From Serpula lacrymans var. lacrymans S7.9 (taxonomy: Eukaryota; Basidiomycota; Agaricomycetes; Boletales; Serpulaceae): a stretch of DNA of 64,000 nt. The position numbers and the translations under genes were made by a program. How positions within the stretch are numbered: position 1 is the first letter of the stretch; each line of letters opens with the position of its first letter. Under the pieces are notes generated by a model. That model ran no database searches, was not told the DNA's origin, and saw only the letters and a program-made list of their open reading frames with translations. The stretch lies in contig NW_006763297.1 of the NCBI RefSeq assembly GCF_000218685.1, positions 2,228,912 through 2,292,911 on the forward strand, written 5' to 3'. This document shows, one piece after another, positions 22,636-33,260 of this stretch.

Positions 22636-23186
22636 TTTATATTCTTCACAGAGTTATGCACCAAATTTGATTGGTAGCATGGACAGGTGTCATTAACAAA
22701 GTGAATATTAAAAAGACTCATCTTTGCACCACACAGGCACAGTGCCACGTGGAATAGTAATTAATATTGCCTTTTTTGAACTTGTGGCTGATCAGCACCC
22801 ACCCTATCAGGCAATCAAGTCACACCTACCTTTGCTTTCTATCTGGTACTTTCCATGTTTCAGCATTAATTTTTTGTGTTGCCACTAGCTACACATTTAT
22901 AATGCTGACTCTCTATACCAAGCAAACAGAAGAGTTAACACTAAATTGCAGCAAGTGGTTGAGCAAATAGTATTTAGAATAAATCAAAAGCTGGGGTATG
23001 TACATTGAGTAGCTACTGTTTATATATATGAGGACACATGTCAGCCTTGAGGTGCTGACTGATGAATATGAGCTTTTCATGAGGTGCTTTGTAAGTAATC
23101 ACATGACTTAAGGTCACATGATAGGATAAGGTAAATATTACTACTATTTGATTAGATATGGAAGGATAAGATAAGGGTTGAGTTGC
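22636..23186. other. Gap between solo LTRs, no gene
   Basis: 551 AT-rich bases. The first tens of bases may still belong to the Plavaka-like remnant. A 67-codon plus frame at 22767-22970 has no recognised motif. Confidence 0.4.
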
Positions 23187-23492
23187 TGTGAGTCAACGAT
23201 AAACTATAACAAAAACGAAACCTGTCTCCTTCTGCACTTGCAGGGAGTAAGGGGTTCGATGAGCTTGAGGTTGACAGACACTAGTAAATATAGCGAGTAG
23301 AGGATTTGAGAGGTAAGCTTCAAAGGTTCTTGTTGAGGAGTAAAGCGGGTAAATTCAGTAATAGAAAACTAAAGAGCCATACATGAATAGGTAAGGCTTT
23401 ATATAGTGAACTGTTCGTTCCTCAGACCGAAAGGAGAATATACGAAAAGTGGTCTGAGGAATGAATCGACCAATAAGAAAAAGGGGAGAGCA

Positions 23493-23735
23493 CACTTCAG
23501 TCACCCCCAAAACATAAGCATTTAGCTTCAACTATCTGTGTAAATGTATAAAGCTAAGAGCTTGTTTTTCCTGGTATCATCCCAAGTGCTCCAGCAAGGA
23601 TGGGATCATCCCAGAAGCGGAATAATACCACCCTTCTGGGATTTTCCCATGGTATCAGACCATGTACCATAGTGGGATTATCCCTCAGATGGGATAATCC
23701 CAATAACCTGTCACATGTCACATGGTATCAGGGGG
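23493..23735 (+). repeat. Left terminal inverted repeat of the hAT-like element
   Basis: About 243 bp. The first ~70 bases match the complement of the right end without a visible difference. Further in, it differs by substitutions and small insertions, and holds several TGGGATNATCCCA-type palindromes. Confidence 0.85.
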
Positions 23736-24775
23736 ATTGGTGCTAATACTAACATGTGAGAATGCTGGGCCAACTAGTGAAGATATTTCCAGTCTTTTCC
23801 ACCTGAATAATGGTACTTTAGCCCAATATAATCAAGACTAGTTTGAAATATATGAGTTACAAGTTCCTCATTGTAGCTTACTGCAAATTTGGGGAGAAGC
23901 ATTCCCTTTTTTTTAAATGTGGAACATTATCAATTTCTAGATATAATCAATTGCAGGAACCATACACTAGAAAGATGCTGTTGTCCTTGCTGATAGATGT
24001 GATATGTGAGTTCTGCTTTTTTGCAAGGTTTATTATACCCTTAACTGAAGTAAAAACTAGGAAACACAACACAAATGCTGTGACAACAAAGTAATCTGCA
24101 GAAGGACATCGAATATTAGATTTACACTAGATCTGGCATATTCTGTGAGGAAAATCCTGACCTTGTAGAAAGTAAAACATAGTAAAAAGAAACATAAAGT
24201 CATGTTCTTGCAAAAACATGAATTTACCACTTTTGTGGCACTACCAAGGTATTTGATACCTTATATTGTACATTCTCTGAGAGTGGTTCCTGGGGGCTGC
24301 TGGCTGAAGGTCTATGGGGAGACGGGGATGCTTGCTATGTACAGTATAATACACAAGATCTCCATTTTGATACTCCTACACTAGATGACTTGAGTGTGAG
24401 GATTAATTAGGCACTGCTTAGGTATTTAATACCTTGAGTTGTGCCATTTCTGGGAGCTACCAGCTGAAGGTCTAAGGGGTGACTGGTGCCTATATGCTGA
24501 CTGTGTATAGTACAGTATCTAAGTCCACAAAGAATCTGAGTGCTGTAAAGGTATTCTTTTTTTAGATTCTTGAGAAATTGAAATGAATCCGGAAAATATT
24601 TTTTCATGCCAAGTAAGGTTTCTGCCAACATTCTCTGTCTCTCATATGATAGTGATGCTGTCTCACACCACTCTTTTTGGATTATCATTTTTATGGCAAT
24701 ATGTAGAACTCAGGTAATTTCCTTCAAAACTGATTCTGACCATTGACATTGCCCAACTTTTGATTTTTTTTACTG
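23736..24775. other. Left interior of the hAT-like element, no gene
   Basis: Short frames only. A segment recurs imperfectly about 180 bases apart: AGGTATTTGATACCTT near 24249 and AGGTATTTAATACCTT near 24420, each a palindrome and each followed by a similar GCTGAAGGTCTA stretch. The minus frame 24407-24688 shows no known motif. Confidence 0.45.
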
Positions 24776-26020
24776 AGGATCATCCCACACTGATCTGGAC
24801 AAATCCCTGAAATAGGGTGTGATCATCCCAGTTAAATCTGTACATGTCCCCACGTAACATGGGGTTACCCACTTCTCACATGGACAAATACCAGAAGGGG
24901 GTGGGATCATCCCAGTTCAATATGGACAAATACCATAAAGGGATGGGATGATCCCAGCTCAATGTGGACAAATACCACAAGAGGATGGGATAATCCCAAG
25001 CCAATCTGGGATGATCCCAAACCAATCTGGGAAAATCCCAGTTAAGCATGGACAAATACCAAAAGAGGATGGGATGATCCCAATTGAATCTGGGAAAATC
25101 CCAGCAAGAGATGGGATGATACCAGTTTAACATGGACAAATACCAAAAGAGGATGGGATGATCCCAATTGAATCTGGGAAAATCCCAGTAAGAGATGGGA
25201 TGATCCCAGTTGAACATGGACAAATACCAAAATAGGATGGGATGATCCCAATTGAATCTGGGAAAATCCCAGTAAGAGATGGGATGATCCCAGTTGAACA
25301 TGGACAAATACCAAAATAGGATGGGATGATCCCAATTGAATCTGGGAAAATCCCAGCAAGAGATGGGATGATACCAGTTTAACATGGACAAATACCAAAA
25401 GAGGATGGGATGATCCCAATTGAATCTGGGAAAATCCCAGTAAGAGATGGGATGATCCCAGTTGAACATGGACAAATACCAAAATAGGATGGGATGATCC
25501 CAATTGAATCTGGGAAAATCCCAGCAAGAGATGGGATGATACCAGTTTAACATGGACAAATACCAAAATAGGATGGGATGATCCCAATTGAATCTGGGAA
25601 AATCCCAGCTTAACATGGACAAATACCAAAGAGGATGGGATGATCCCAATCCACTCTGGGAAAATCCCAGCCAGAGATGGGATGATCCCAGCTCAACATG
25701 GACAAATACCAAAAGAGGACGGGATGATCCCAAACCAATCTGGGAAAATCCCAACAAGAGATAGGATGATCCCAGTTAAACATGGACAAATACCAAATGA
25801 GATGGGACAATCCCAGCTCAACATGGACAGATACCAAAAGAGGATGGGATGATCCCAAACCAATCTGGGAAAATCCCAACAAGAGATAGGATGATCCCAG
25901 TTAAACATGGACAAATACCAAATGAGATGGGACAATCCCAGCTCAACATGGACAGATACCAAAAGAGGATGGGATGATCCCAATCTACTCTGGGAAAATC
26001 CCAGCCAGAGATGGGATGAT
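24776..26020. repeat. Palindromic minisatellite, left part, 84-bp higher-order period
   Basis: Units carry GATGGGATGATCCCA, CTGGGAAAATCCCAG and again GATGGGATGATCCCAG, followed by ACATGGACAAATACC. The best-kept units repeat every 84 bases (for example 25207 to 25291), which equals three ~28-bp subunits. Because 84 is a multiple of three, long open frames appear on the minus strand (24876-25757 and 25042-25629); these are by-products of the repeat and not genes. Confidence 0.92.
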
Positions 26021-26403
26021 TGTCACGACTTGAACCAGAAGCGCTAGTCTAAGCGCTCGTTTCCTTTTCCTTTTCTTTTATATCTGATCACATGACAGAT
26101 AAGATATGTTAAGCTGCTGCTTTAGCGCGGATAACATAATACGTAGTTATATCAGATCACGTGACCACCACGTGACAGGAGTCTAGAATTATTACAAAGA
26201 ACATCAGTCAGCGCCTCATGGCTACTGCATGTTAGCTCAGTCAGCGCCTCATGGCTGACTTTCAGAAACATATATATAGTAGACCATCATGTACATACTC
26301 TCCTCAGTTGTTGATTAATTCTCAATCGCTACTTGAAACGCTACTTGTCTGATTTAAGCCTTCGTCCCTCCGTTAACTCGGTATAGGGGATAAGGGTTTT
26401 ACA
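26021..26403 (+). repeat. Gypsy 5' LTR
   Basis: Starts TGTCACGACT and ends GGTTTTACA. A TATATATAG box lies at 26271-26279 and the probable RNA start is about 30 bases further, near 26300-26306 (inference). The stretch CAGCGCCTCATGGCT occurs twice (near 26209 and 26242). Confidence 0.95.
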
Positions 26404-26404
26404 C

Positions 26405-26416
26405 AATCAACAACTG
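26405..26416 (+). promoter_or_regulatory. Gypsy primer-binding site, probably self-primed
   Basis: AATCAACAACTG, one base after the LTR, is the exact complement of CAGTTGTTGATT at 26305-26316, close to the predicted 5' end of the transcript. Tf1/sushi-type chromoviruses prime reverse transcription with the 5' end of their own RNA (established knowledge). No tRNA 3' end complement was recognised here. Confidence 0.65.
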
Positions 26417-27145
26417 CCACAAGTACCGTTTATGAATATAACAGCAACAATCCTAACCACCATCATCGTCACCATCATCATCATCTTACTCATCCTAACT
26501 CTACTCAAACACTCAACCCAAACTACCACTACTCTTCCACTCCATCACATCCCCGCTCGCCCCAACACCATCTTATCTTTCTTTCCCGCCAACATATCAC
26601 CTTCCTCATCCCAAGACTCCTTTGTAACCATCCCCCTATAAATACATTTATATCACTATAATCTCTTTGGTGTGGAACCATTGGGATTTTCTCGGTTTTA
26701 CCTAGTTTCATTTTCAATTTCCTCTGACCAGGCCGCGCATTTGCGTCCGCCAGTCGGGAGAAGGACTGAAAGCTTAATAAGCTGGTCACATTGGGACAAC
26801 CGTTCGGACCCCAATTTATCACTATACTTTTTACATAAAATTCGTAAAATACAAAAATAGTTACCATACCTACATAGTCAGTAGTGGGCTGAAGAGGACC
26901 ACTTTGACTCAAAGAGAATAGATAGACTACTAGGATCTTAGAAAGCGGTGTATCGATCCAGCTTATCACTGGTGAACTCCTTTCTATGCTTAGTAGAGAT
27001 TTTTACATTTGGATCGGAGAGCAACACATTTACTCTCAAGATTACGTATTCAAAGGGAAATTCCCTTTACCAGAAATAGAACCCATCAGAATACCATCCC
27101 CTTTAATCAAATCCGAAACTCCCCCTCCTCCCCAACTCACGTTCA
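26417..27145 (+). other. Gypsy 5' leader
   Basis: About 730 bases of untranslated leader before the gag ATG. Open frames on either strand (for example 26529-26969 minus) look accidental. A frame from 26986 overlaps gag in another phase and shows no domain. Confidence 0.5.
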
Positions 27146-28243
27146 ATGTCCAATCTAGAATATCGCGATCTGCCCGAGCCATCCAACAGCACGGACAGCG
27201 CATTTACCAGAGAAATGATGGACGCATTACCCAGAATAGACACTCCCCCCCCGAAAGAAGCGCGATTGGAAGCATACGTAAAACAAGAAGTAGAAAAGGC
27301 GATAAGACAAACACAAATGCATTACCAATCGCAGCTAGACGAGGCACTCGAAGAAGTGAGCGTCTTGCAAAGAAAATTAAAGAAACAGATACCGCCACCT
27401 CCAGAAAAGGTGGAAAGAAGTAGAACGGCACTGGAGAAACCCGAGAACTTCTCCGGAGATAAGAAAAAGTATAGGGCCTTTAGAGAGTCCTTATTACTAC
27501 ATTTCGAAGATGATCGAAAGAAGATAAGCTTTGTGCTATCTTTCATGAAAGAAGGAGAAGCCGCGGCCTTCCGGACCGATTGGCTAGAGAACCGAGTCGA
27601 TGCCCAACAGCTGGGGCTCGATATTACAAACACGTACGGAAGTTGGCCGTATTTTGCGGACAAAATGGAAGAAAGGTTCAAGGACAGTTTTGAAAAAGAA
27701 ACTGCCAAGAACGAAATATTGACCCTGAGACAGGGCAATGAAACCGCCCAAGCCTTCTTTGAAAGGTTTGAGGAGAAGAAAAGATGGGCGGGATACACAA
27801 ATAGAATAAATGAAGAGTTCCTAGTATCTCTACTCAGAAGGAATATGAACAAGCCGCTAGTGGATAGGGTGATCTACGGCGGGCACATTCCAAGAGATTA
27901 CCAAGAGTGGAAAAGGGAACTCATCAGGATAGACTATATTTGGAGAGAGAGAGAAAAAGAGAAGAAAGGTTCCGATACTGGGAAGAAACCCTATTCGGAA
28001 CAAAAGAAAGAAGGAGAGAAGAAGAAAGACGGAACCGGATATACCTATACCGGTAGCGGAGAAAGAATGGAAGTCGACAAGGCAAAATTCCGCACGGAGG
28101 GACGATGCTACCGATGCGGAGAAAAGGGACATAGAAGCTTCGAGTGCAAAGACGCACAAAAAAGGAAGCCACAATTTAATGTCCGAGAGTTCTTAGAAAA
28201 GATGACGAAAGAAGAAAGGGAAAAACTCCTTGAGGGTTTTTAA
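27146..28243 (+). CDS. gag: Gypsy Gag (nucleocapsid) protein
   Basis: A 365-residue frame. It has a coiled-coil-like basic region (residues 45-85), a retrotransposon gag domain with KPENFSGDKKKYRAFRESLL near residues 98-117 and LRQGNETAQAFFERFEEKKR near 195, a Lys/Glu-rich linker, and a single zinc knuckle CYRCGEKGHRSFEC (C-X2-C-X4-H-X4-C) near residue 320. Gag forms the particle that packages element RNA. The ATG at 27146 is the first long-frame start. The stop TAA at 28241-28243 directly follows a slippery heptamer, so part of the product is probably extended into Pol. Confidence 0.92.
   Translation: MSNLEYRDLPEPSNSTDSAFTREMMDALPRIDTPPPKEARLEAYVKQEVEKAIRQTQMHYQSQLDEALEEVSVLQRKLKKQIPPPPEKVERSRTALEKPENFSGDKKKYRAFRESLLLHFEDDRKKISFVLSFMKEGEAAAFRTDWLENRVDAQQLGLDITNTYGSWPYFADKMEERFKDSFEKETAKNEILTLRQGNETAQAFFERFEEKKRWAGYTNRINEEFLVSLLRRNMNKPLVDRVIYGGHIPRDYQEWKRELIRIDYIWREREKEKKGSDTGKKPYSEQKKEGEKKKDGTGYTYTGSGERMEVDKAKFRTEGRCYRCGEKGHRSFECKDAQKRKPQFNVREFLEKMTKEEREKLLEGF
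28234..28240 (+). promoter_or_regulatory. -1 ribosomal frameshift site G GGT TTT
   Basis: The heptamer fits X XXY YYZ in the gag frame (GGT TTT, then TAA). Slipping back one base gives GGG TTT TTA AAG and joins the pol frame, which is open from just after a TGA at 28231-28233. A downstream stem is not proven; ACCGA near 28265 and TCGGT near 28293 could pair. Confidence 0.7.
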
Positions 28244-31200
28244 AGAGGCCAGCGGTACCGCATCGACCGACTGAGCCTAAAGATGTTTCGAATCGGTTTC
28301 TTCCTTTGACTGTAGATACATGTGACTCAGAATTGTTACGCTGCAGCTTTAGCGCGGATGACAATAAAATTATTTCCACTCAGACAAAGAAAGAAATCCG
28401 AAACGAAAAAGATGCAACTAGAGTAAAAGCGGCGCAGAGTGATAAGACATCCGCAGTTCCGACGGCGGGCGAATCACTAAAAAGCGCAGCATTTACGATA
28501 GAACCTAAGATTCCTACACCCGATGCGGCGAACTCTATGGAGGAAAACGCAGCAGAGACTGTAGAAGAAAGGTCAGGAACCCCTTTAAAAAAACCTAGAA
28601 CAGAAGTTTGGACCCCAGAGTGGGTAGTAGATAGGCTAAGAGACCAAAAGGAAGAAAGATCCATTGGGATTCTAAGTGCCTGGACACATAAAAAGAGAGC
28701 AAGAGAAGTAACCCGGGAAACGATAAAAGAAATCAACCGGTTACCAAAGGTAGAAGCTATACAAGCGATCATAGAAATTGCCTCCCCAAAAAAATACATT
28801 AGGGGCACCCAAGGCAATCAAATGAACGTAAAATGTAAGCTTACTACATTAGATACTCTCCAATCAGAAATAGTCGAAGCACTATTGGACAGTGGATGCA
28901 CGGGGAGTTGCATCGACTCCCAATTTGTGAAAGACAAAAGATATGAGACAAGGAAGATACCGAGACCTATTCCAGTCTATAATGCAGATGGAACTCTTAA
29001 TAAAAACGGAGCCATCAATGAATTTGTAATACTGCTCATGGAAATCGACGGACACGTCGAGAAGATACATCTTGCCGTAACCAATCTGGGTAACGGAAAA
29101 ATGTTTCTAGGACATGAATGGTTGAACAAACATAATCCTAAAATAGACTGGAAAGAATCGAAGTTGACCTTTGAAAGGTGTCCTGAAGAATGCAGACCAA
29201 GGATCCGAATCTCTGATCCAGAGGAGGATCCGGAAGTATTCTTTGAGGAACTACGAGAAGATGAGAAGATGATACAGGTGAATCTCCATAATTTCGAGGA
29301 TGCCACGATCGACAATCAATATTACCATATCAGAGCCCAAGGCACAATGGCACAGAAGCTAGCAGAAGCCGCAGGTAAAGATCGAAAAGAAGGAGGATTC
29401 GAAAAGATAGTGCCAAAACACCTTCATCAATACAAAGACGTATTTGATAAAAAGGAGTTTGACACACTACCTGAAAGAAGACAATGGGATCACGCAATCG
29501 AACTAATACCGGGAGATCACTCCCTAGATTGCAAGATCTATCCATTGGCAAGAGGAGAGCAAGAAGAACTAGATGCATTCCTAAAAGAAAATCTAGAATC
29601 GGGACGGATAAGACCATCGAAGTCCCCATTCGCATCACCGTTCTTCTTCATTAAAAAGAAAGACGGGAAGTTGAGACCAGTTCAAGATTATAGGAAGCTA
29701 AACGATATCACCATCAAAAATAGATATCCACTTCCGTTGATCGGAGAACTAGTAGACAAATTGAGTGGGGCCAAATACTTCACAAAGTTGGATGTAAGAT
29801 GGGGATATAATAACATCCGAATGAGAGAAGGAGATGAGCATAAAGCGGTGTTTAGGACAAATCGGGGATTATTCGAACCACTAGTCATGTTCTTCGGACT
29901 GACAAACTCCCCCGCCACGTTCCAAATGATGATGAACACGCTTTTTAGAGAGTTGATAGATGAAGGATTAGTAATCATATATCTAGATGATATCATGATA
30001 TTCACAAAGGATATAGAAACGCACCGAGCAACGACGCGACGTGTGTTAGAAATCCTGAGAAAAAATCATCTCTATCTTAAACCAGAAAAATGCGATTTCG
30101 AACAGACAGAAGTGGAATACCTGGGACTGATCATCTCAGAAAACGAAATTCGCATGGATCCGGTGAAAGTAGAAGGAATCAGCAAATGGCCAGAATGCAA
30201 AAACAAGAAAGACATACAAGCATTCTTGGGATTTGTAAATTTCTATCGAAGGTTCATAGAGGGCTTCGGGGAAGTAGCCAAACCATTGACCAAGTTAACG
30301 GGAAAAGAGGACTTCATTTGGGGAAATGAACAACAAGAAGCATTTAACACATTAAAACAACGTGTAGCTTCAGCCCCGGTGTTAGCTCTCCCAGTACCAC
30401 ATGGCCAATACAAAGTAGAAGCAGATAGTAGTGACTTCGCTATGGGTGCTGTCTTATCACAAAGACAAAAAGATGACTGGAAGCCAATTGCATACCTCTC
30501 CAAAGCGTTAAACCCCACAGAACGCAATTACGAGATCTATGACAAAGAACTTCTTGCCATCATGACGGCACTTAACGAATGGAGGCATTACTTAATAGAC
30601 GCAGAAGAGGAATTTGAAATATGGACAGATCATCAAAATCTGCTGTATTTCAAAGAACCCAAGAAGTTGAACAGGAGACAGGCGCGGTGGATGACAGAGT
30701 TGAGCCAGTATCATTTCACGATACATCATATGCCAGGAAGGAAGCATATAAAAGCAGATCTTCTCTCAAGGCGATCAGATCATAACAAAGGAGAAAACGA
30801 CAACGAAGACGTCATACTACTGGATGAGAAACTATTTGTAAGAATGACTCTCTCTCCGGAACAAAGACAAAAGATCGCAGATAGTCAAGAGGAAGAATTA
30901 GAGATTTCAAAGTGGATTACAAAGAGAAAAGGAAATGTAGATGAATTGATAAAAAAGATGAAAGGAAAGATAGAAAGGAGAGAGGATGGTTGGCTAGACG
31001 AAGACGGTTGCATAGTATTCAAAGGCAGGATCTATGTACCGAAGGATGCCGCGTTAAGGGAAGAAATTATCCGACGAAACCACGACTCTGTTATTGCAGG
31101 CCATCCAGGAAGATATAAGACAAAGGAGCTGATTACTCGACAATACTGGTGGCCCTATATGGACAGAGATATCACGAGATACGTAGATGGATGCGAAGTC

Positions 31201-32502
31201 TGCCAAAGAACCAAAACAGACCATAAAAAGAAAGCAGCACCGCTTCATCCAAATGAGATCCCGGATAAACCTTGGCAGATCATATCAGTAGATCTGATCG
31301 GACCGCTACCAGAATCAAATGGATATAACATGATAATGGTAGTAGTAGATCGGTTTACAAAAATGATCAAGGTAATTCCCACGCAGATGGAGATCACATC
31401 AGAAGGAGTGGCACGACTATTTAGAGATCATGTATTCAGGAACCATGGCATACCCGAAAAGATCATCTCAGATCGGGGACCGCAATTCGTTTCGAAATTC
31501 ATGAAGGATCTACATACGCTTCTTCAGATAAAAGCGAACCCATCAACGGCTTGGCATCCACAAACGGATGGACAGACGGAGAGGATCAATCAAGAGATAG
31601 AACAGTATCTCAGAATCTTCGTAAACCACAAACAAGATGATTGGGCAGAATGGCTTACCCTAGCAGAATTCTCTTACAATAACAAACAACATTCTGCGAC
31701 GGGATACAGCCAGTTCTACCTGAATCATGGACATCATCCAAGAACACAGGAAGTAGTGAAAGTGGGGGTAAAGAACGAAAACGCAGAAGATTTCGTAAAG
31801 AGAATGACAGAAACAAGGAAGAGAGCAGAAAAATCGCTGCAAAAGGCAGCTGAACAGATGAAGAAGCAGTATGATAAGAAGAAAAGAGAAGCGGTAGAAT
31901 ATAGAGCAGGAGATAAGGTGTACGTAGAAGCGACCAATATCTCAACAGATCGACCAGCTAAGAAACTGGACGACAAGAGACACGGTCCGTTTGAAATACT
32001 GGAAAAGATAGGCGAATCGGCATATAAATTAGCGCTACCACCGACATGGCGGCCTATTCATCCAGTTTTCAACGAGATAAAGCTTACACCGTACAGAGAA
32101 GCACAGTTCCCTTCCCAACAGAAACCTAAACCAATACCGCCGGTAATAGTGGACGGACAAGAAGAATACGAAGTCGAAGAAGTTCTAGACTCACGTCTAA
32201 AACGAGGGAAATTGGAATACTTAGTACACTGGAAGAACTATCCAAAAGAGGAACGCACGTGGGAACCCGAACAACATCTAAACAACTCACCCGATAAAGT
32301 AAAAACGTTCCACGATAACAACCCTAGTGCACCTCGACGAATCCGATTTCAATTACACTTCCAACCCTTTGAAAACTTCACAACGACTAGAGTCCGGAAA
32401 CAATTGTTTAATTGGGAAAACGGAAAGATGGACCCCTACTTTCGAGACGAAAGTCCTAAGGAGGGGGTAATGTCACGACTTGAACCAGAAGCGCTAGTCT
32501 AA
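28244..32502 (+). CDS. pol: Gypsy Pol polyprotein: protease, RT, RNase H, integrase, chromodomain
   Basis: The frame continues from the slippery site and has no ATG near its start. It encodes about 1,400 residues. Numbering from the TTG at 28306: protease LLDSGCTGS near 192, reverse transcriptase with YLDDIMIF near 558, RNase H with VEADSSDFAMGAVLS near 703, integrase zinc finger (HDSVIAGHPG ... GCEVCQRTK) near 925-970, catalytic D-D-E in SVDLIGPL, SDRGPQF and TDGQTERINQE near 995-1091, and a chromodomain with YEVEEVLDSRLKRGKLEYLV followed by HWKNY and ERTWEP near 1288-1325. The chromodomain probably steers integration to chromatin marks (family knowledge). The last 11 codons and the stop lie inside the 3' LTR. 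Confidence 0.95.
32458..32470 (+). promoter_or_regulatory. Gypsy polypurine tract
   Basis: AAGGAGGGGGTAA directly precedes the 3' LTR, the normal place for plus-strand DNA priming. It overlaps codons of pol. Confidence 0.8.
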
Positions 32503-32853
32503 GCGCTCGTTTCTTTTTCCTTTTCTTTTATATCTGATCACATGACAGATAAGATATGTTAAGCTGCTGCTTTAGCGCGGATAACATAATACGTAGTTAT
32601 ATCAGATCACGTGACCACCACGTGACAGGAGTCTAGAATTATTACAAAGAACATCAGTCAGCGCCTCATGGCTACTGCATGTTAGCTCAGTCAGCGCCTC
32701 ATGGCTGACTTTCAGAAACATATATATAGTAGACCATCATGTACATACTCTCCTCAGTTGTTGATTAATTCTCAATCGCTACTTGAAACGCTACTTGTCT
32801 GATTTAAGCCTTCGTCCCTCCGTTAACTCGGTATAGGGGATAAGGGTTTTACA
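32471..32853 (+). repeat. Gypsy 3' LTR
   Basis: 383 bp, one visible difference from the 5' LTR. It contains the end of the pol frame (stop at 32500-32502). Confidence 0.95.
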
Positions 32854-32858
32854 ATGAT

Positions 32859-33260
32859 CCCAGCTCAACATGGACAAATACCAAAAGAGGATGGGATGAT
32901 CCCAAATCAATCTGGGAAAATCTCAGTTCAACATGGACAAATACCAAGGGGGATAGGGTCATCTCAAACCAATCTGGGAAAATCCCAGCAAAAAAGGGGA
33001 TGATCCCAGTTAAATGTGGACAAATACCAAATGGGATGGGATCATCACAATTTGATATGGACCAATGCCTGAAGGGTAAAGCATCATCCCAAACCAGCCA
33101 AGGAAAGTCTTGGAAAGAGATGGGATCATTCCAGTTCAATCTGATCTAGAAAAATCTCCAAATTACATAGGATCATCTCACTACATCACAGACAAATCCA
33201 AGCAGGGGACAAGATCACCCTGAGTCAGAATAGGACAGGGAGATCCCACAACAGGAACAG
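32859..33260. repeat. Palindromic minisatellite, right part
   Basis: The array resumes after the Gypsy duplication with CCCAGCTCAACATGGACAAA, exactly where it broke at 26020. The units become more diverged to the right and fade near 33260. Confidence 0.85.

Larger units (their letters stand above)
18432..22660 (-). pseudogene. Decayed Plavaka-like transposase, in fragments between insertions
   Basis: Minus-strand fragments in the expected order: EYELEKSVWQAVSKLL with TADLWLFWAL (about 21235-21087, its first codons across the solo LTR at 22650-22636), FVQLVKLLHICLQFELSGDN and GFETWVEKYEKY (about 20390-20268), SIEASGPVWMSWAFPMERFC (about 20125-20066), QWGKVKHLEEGDTM (about 19715) and RLQHILVVSLP (about 18520), continuing at 12357 beyond the Copia element. 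Known family members cut and paste DNA. Stops and frame breaks (for example near 20425) and at least four insertions show it is dead. Plavaka assignment rests on remembered motifs of basidiomycete transposases. Confidence 0.65.
26021..32853 (+). mobile_element. Complete Ty3/Gypsy LTR retrotransposon with chromodomain
   Basis: 6833 bp with two 383-bp LTRs (26021-26403 and 32471-32853) that differ at a single place by eye (C at 26063, T at 32513). The exact duplication ATGAT flanks it (26016-26020 and 32854-32858). It encodes Gag and a -1 frame Pol with protease, reverse transcriptase, RNase H, integrase and a chromodomain, so it belongs to the chromovirus lineage. It sits in the middle of a GGGATGATCCC palindrome of the minisatellite. 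Everything needed for mobility looks open, so it may be active. Confidence 0.97.

Noticed and set aside
25042..25629. 195-codon minus-strand frame (LGSSHPLLVFVHV repeats)
   Set aside because: Same minisatellite read in another phase.
24876..25757. 293-codon open frame on the minus strand with repeated WDHPILFWYLSM motifs
   Set aside because: It is produced by the 84-bp minisatellite; the other phases of the same array are open too, and there is no gene context.
24776..26020. CRISPR-like array (regular palindromic repeats)
   Set aside because: The spacers are not unique, the units are tandem and degenerate, and the DNA is eukaryotic.
27322..28174. Minus-strand frames of 105-176 codons opposite Gypsy gag
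   Set aside because: They mirror the purine-rich coding strand and have no motif of their own.
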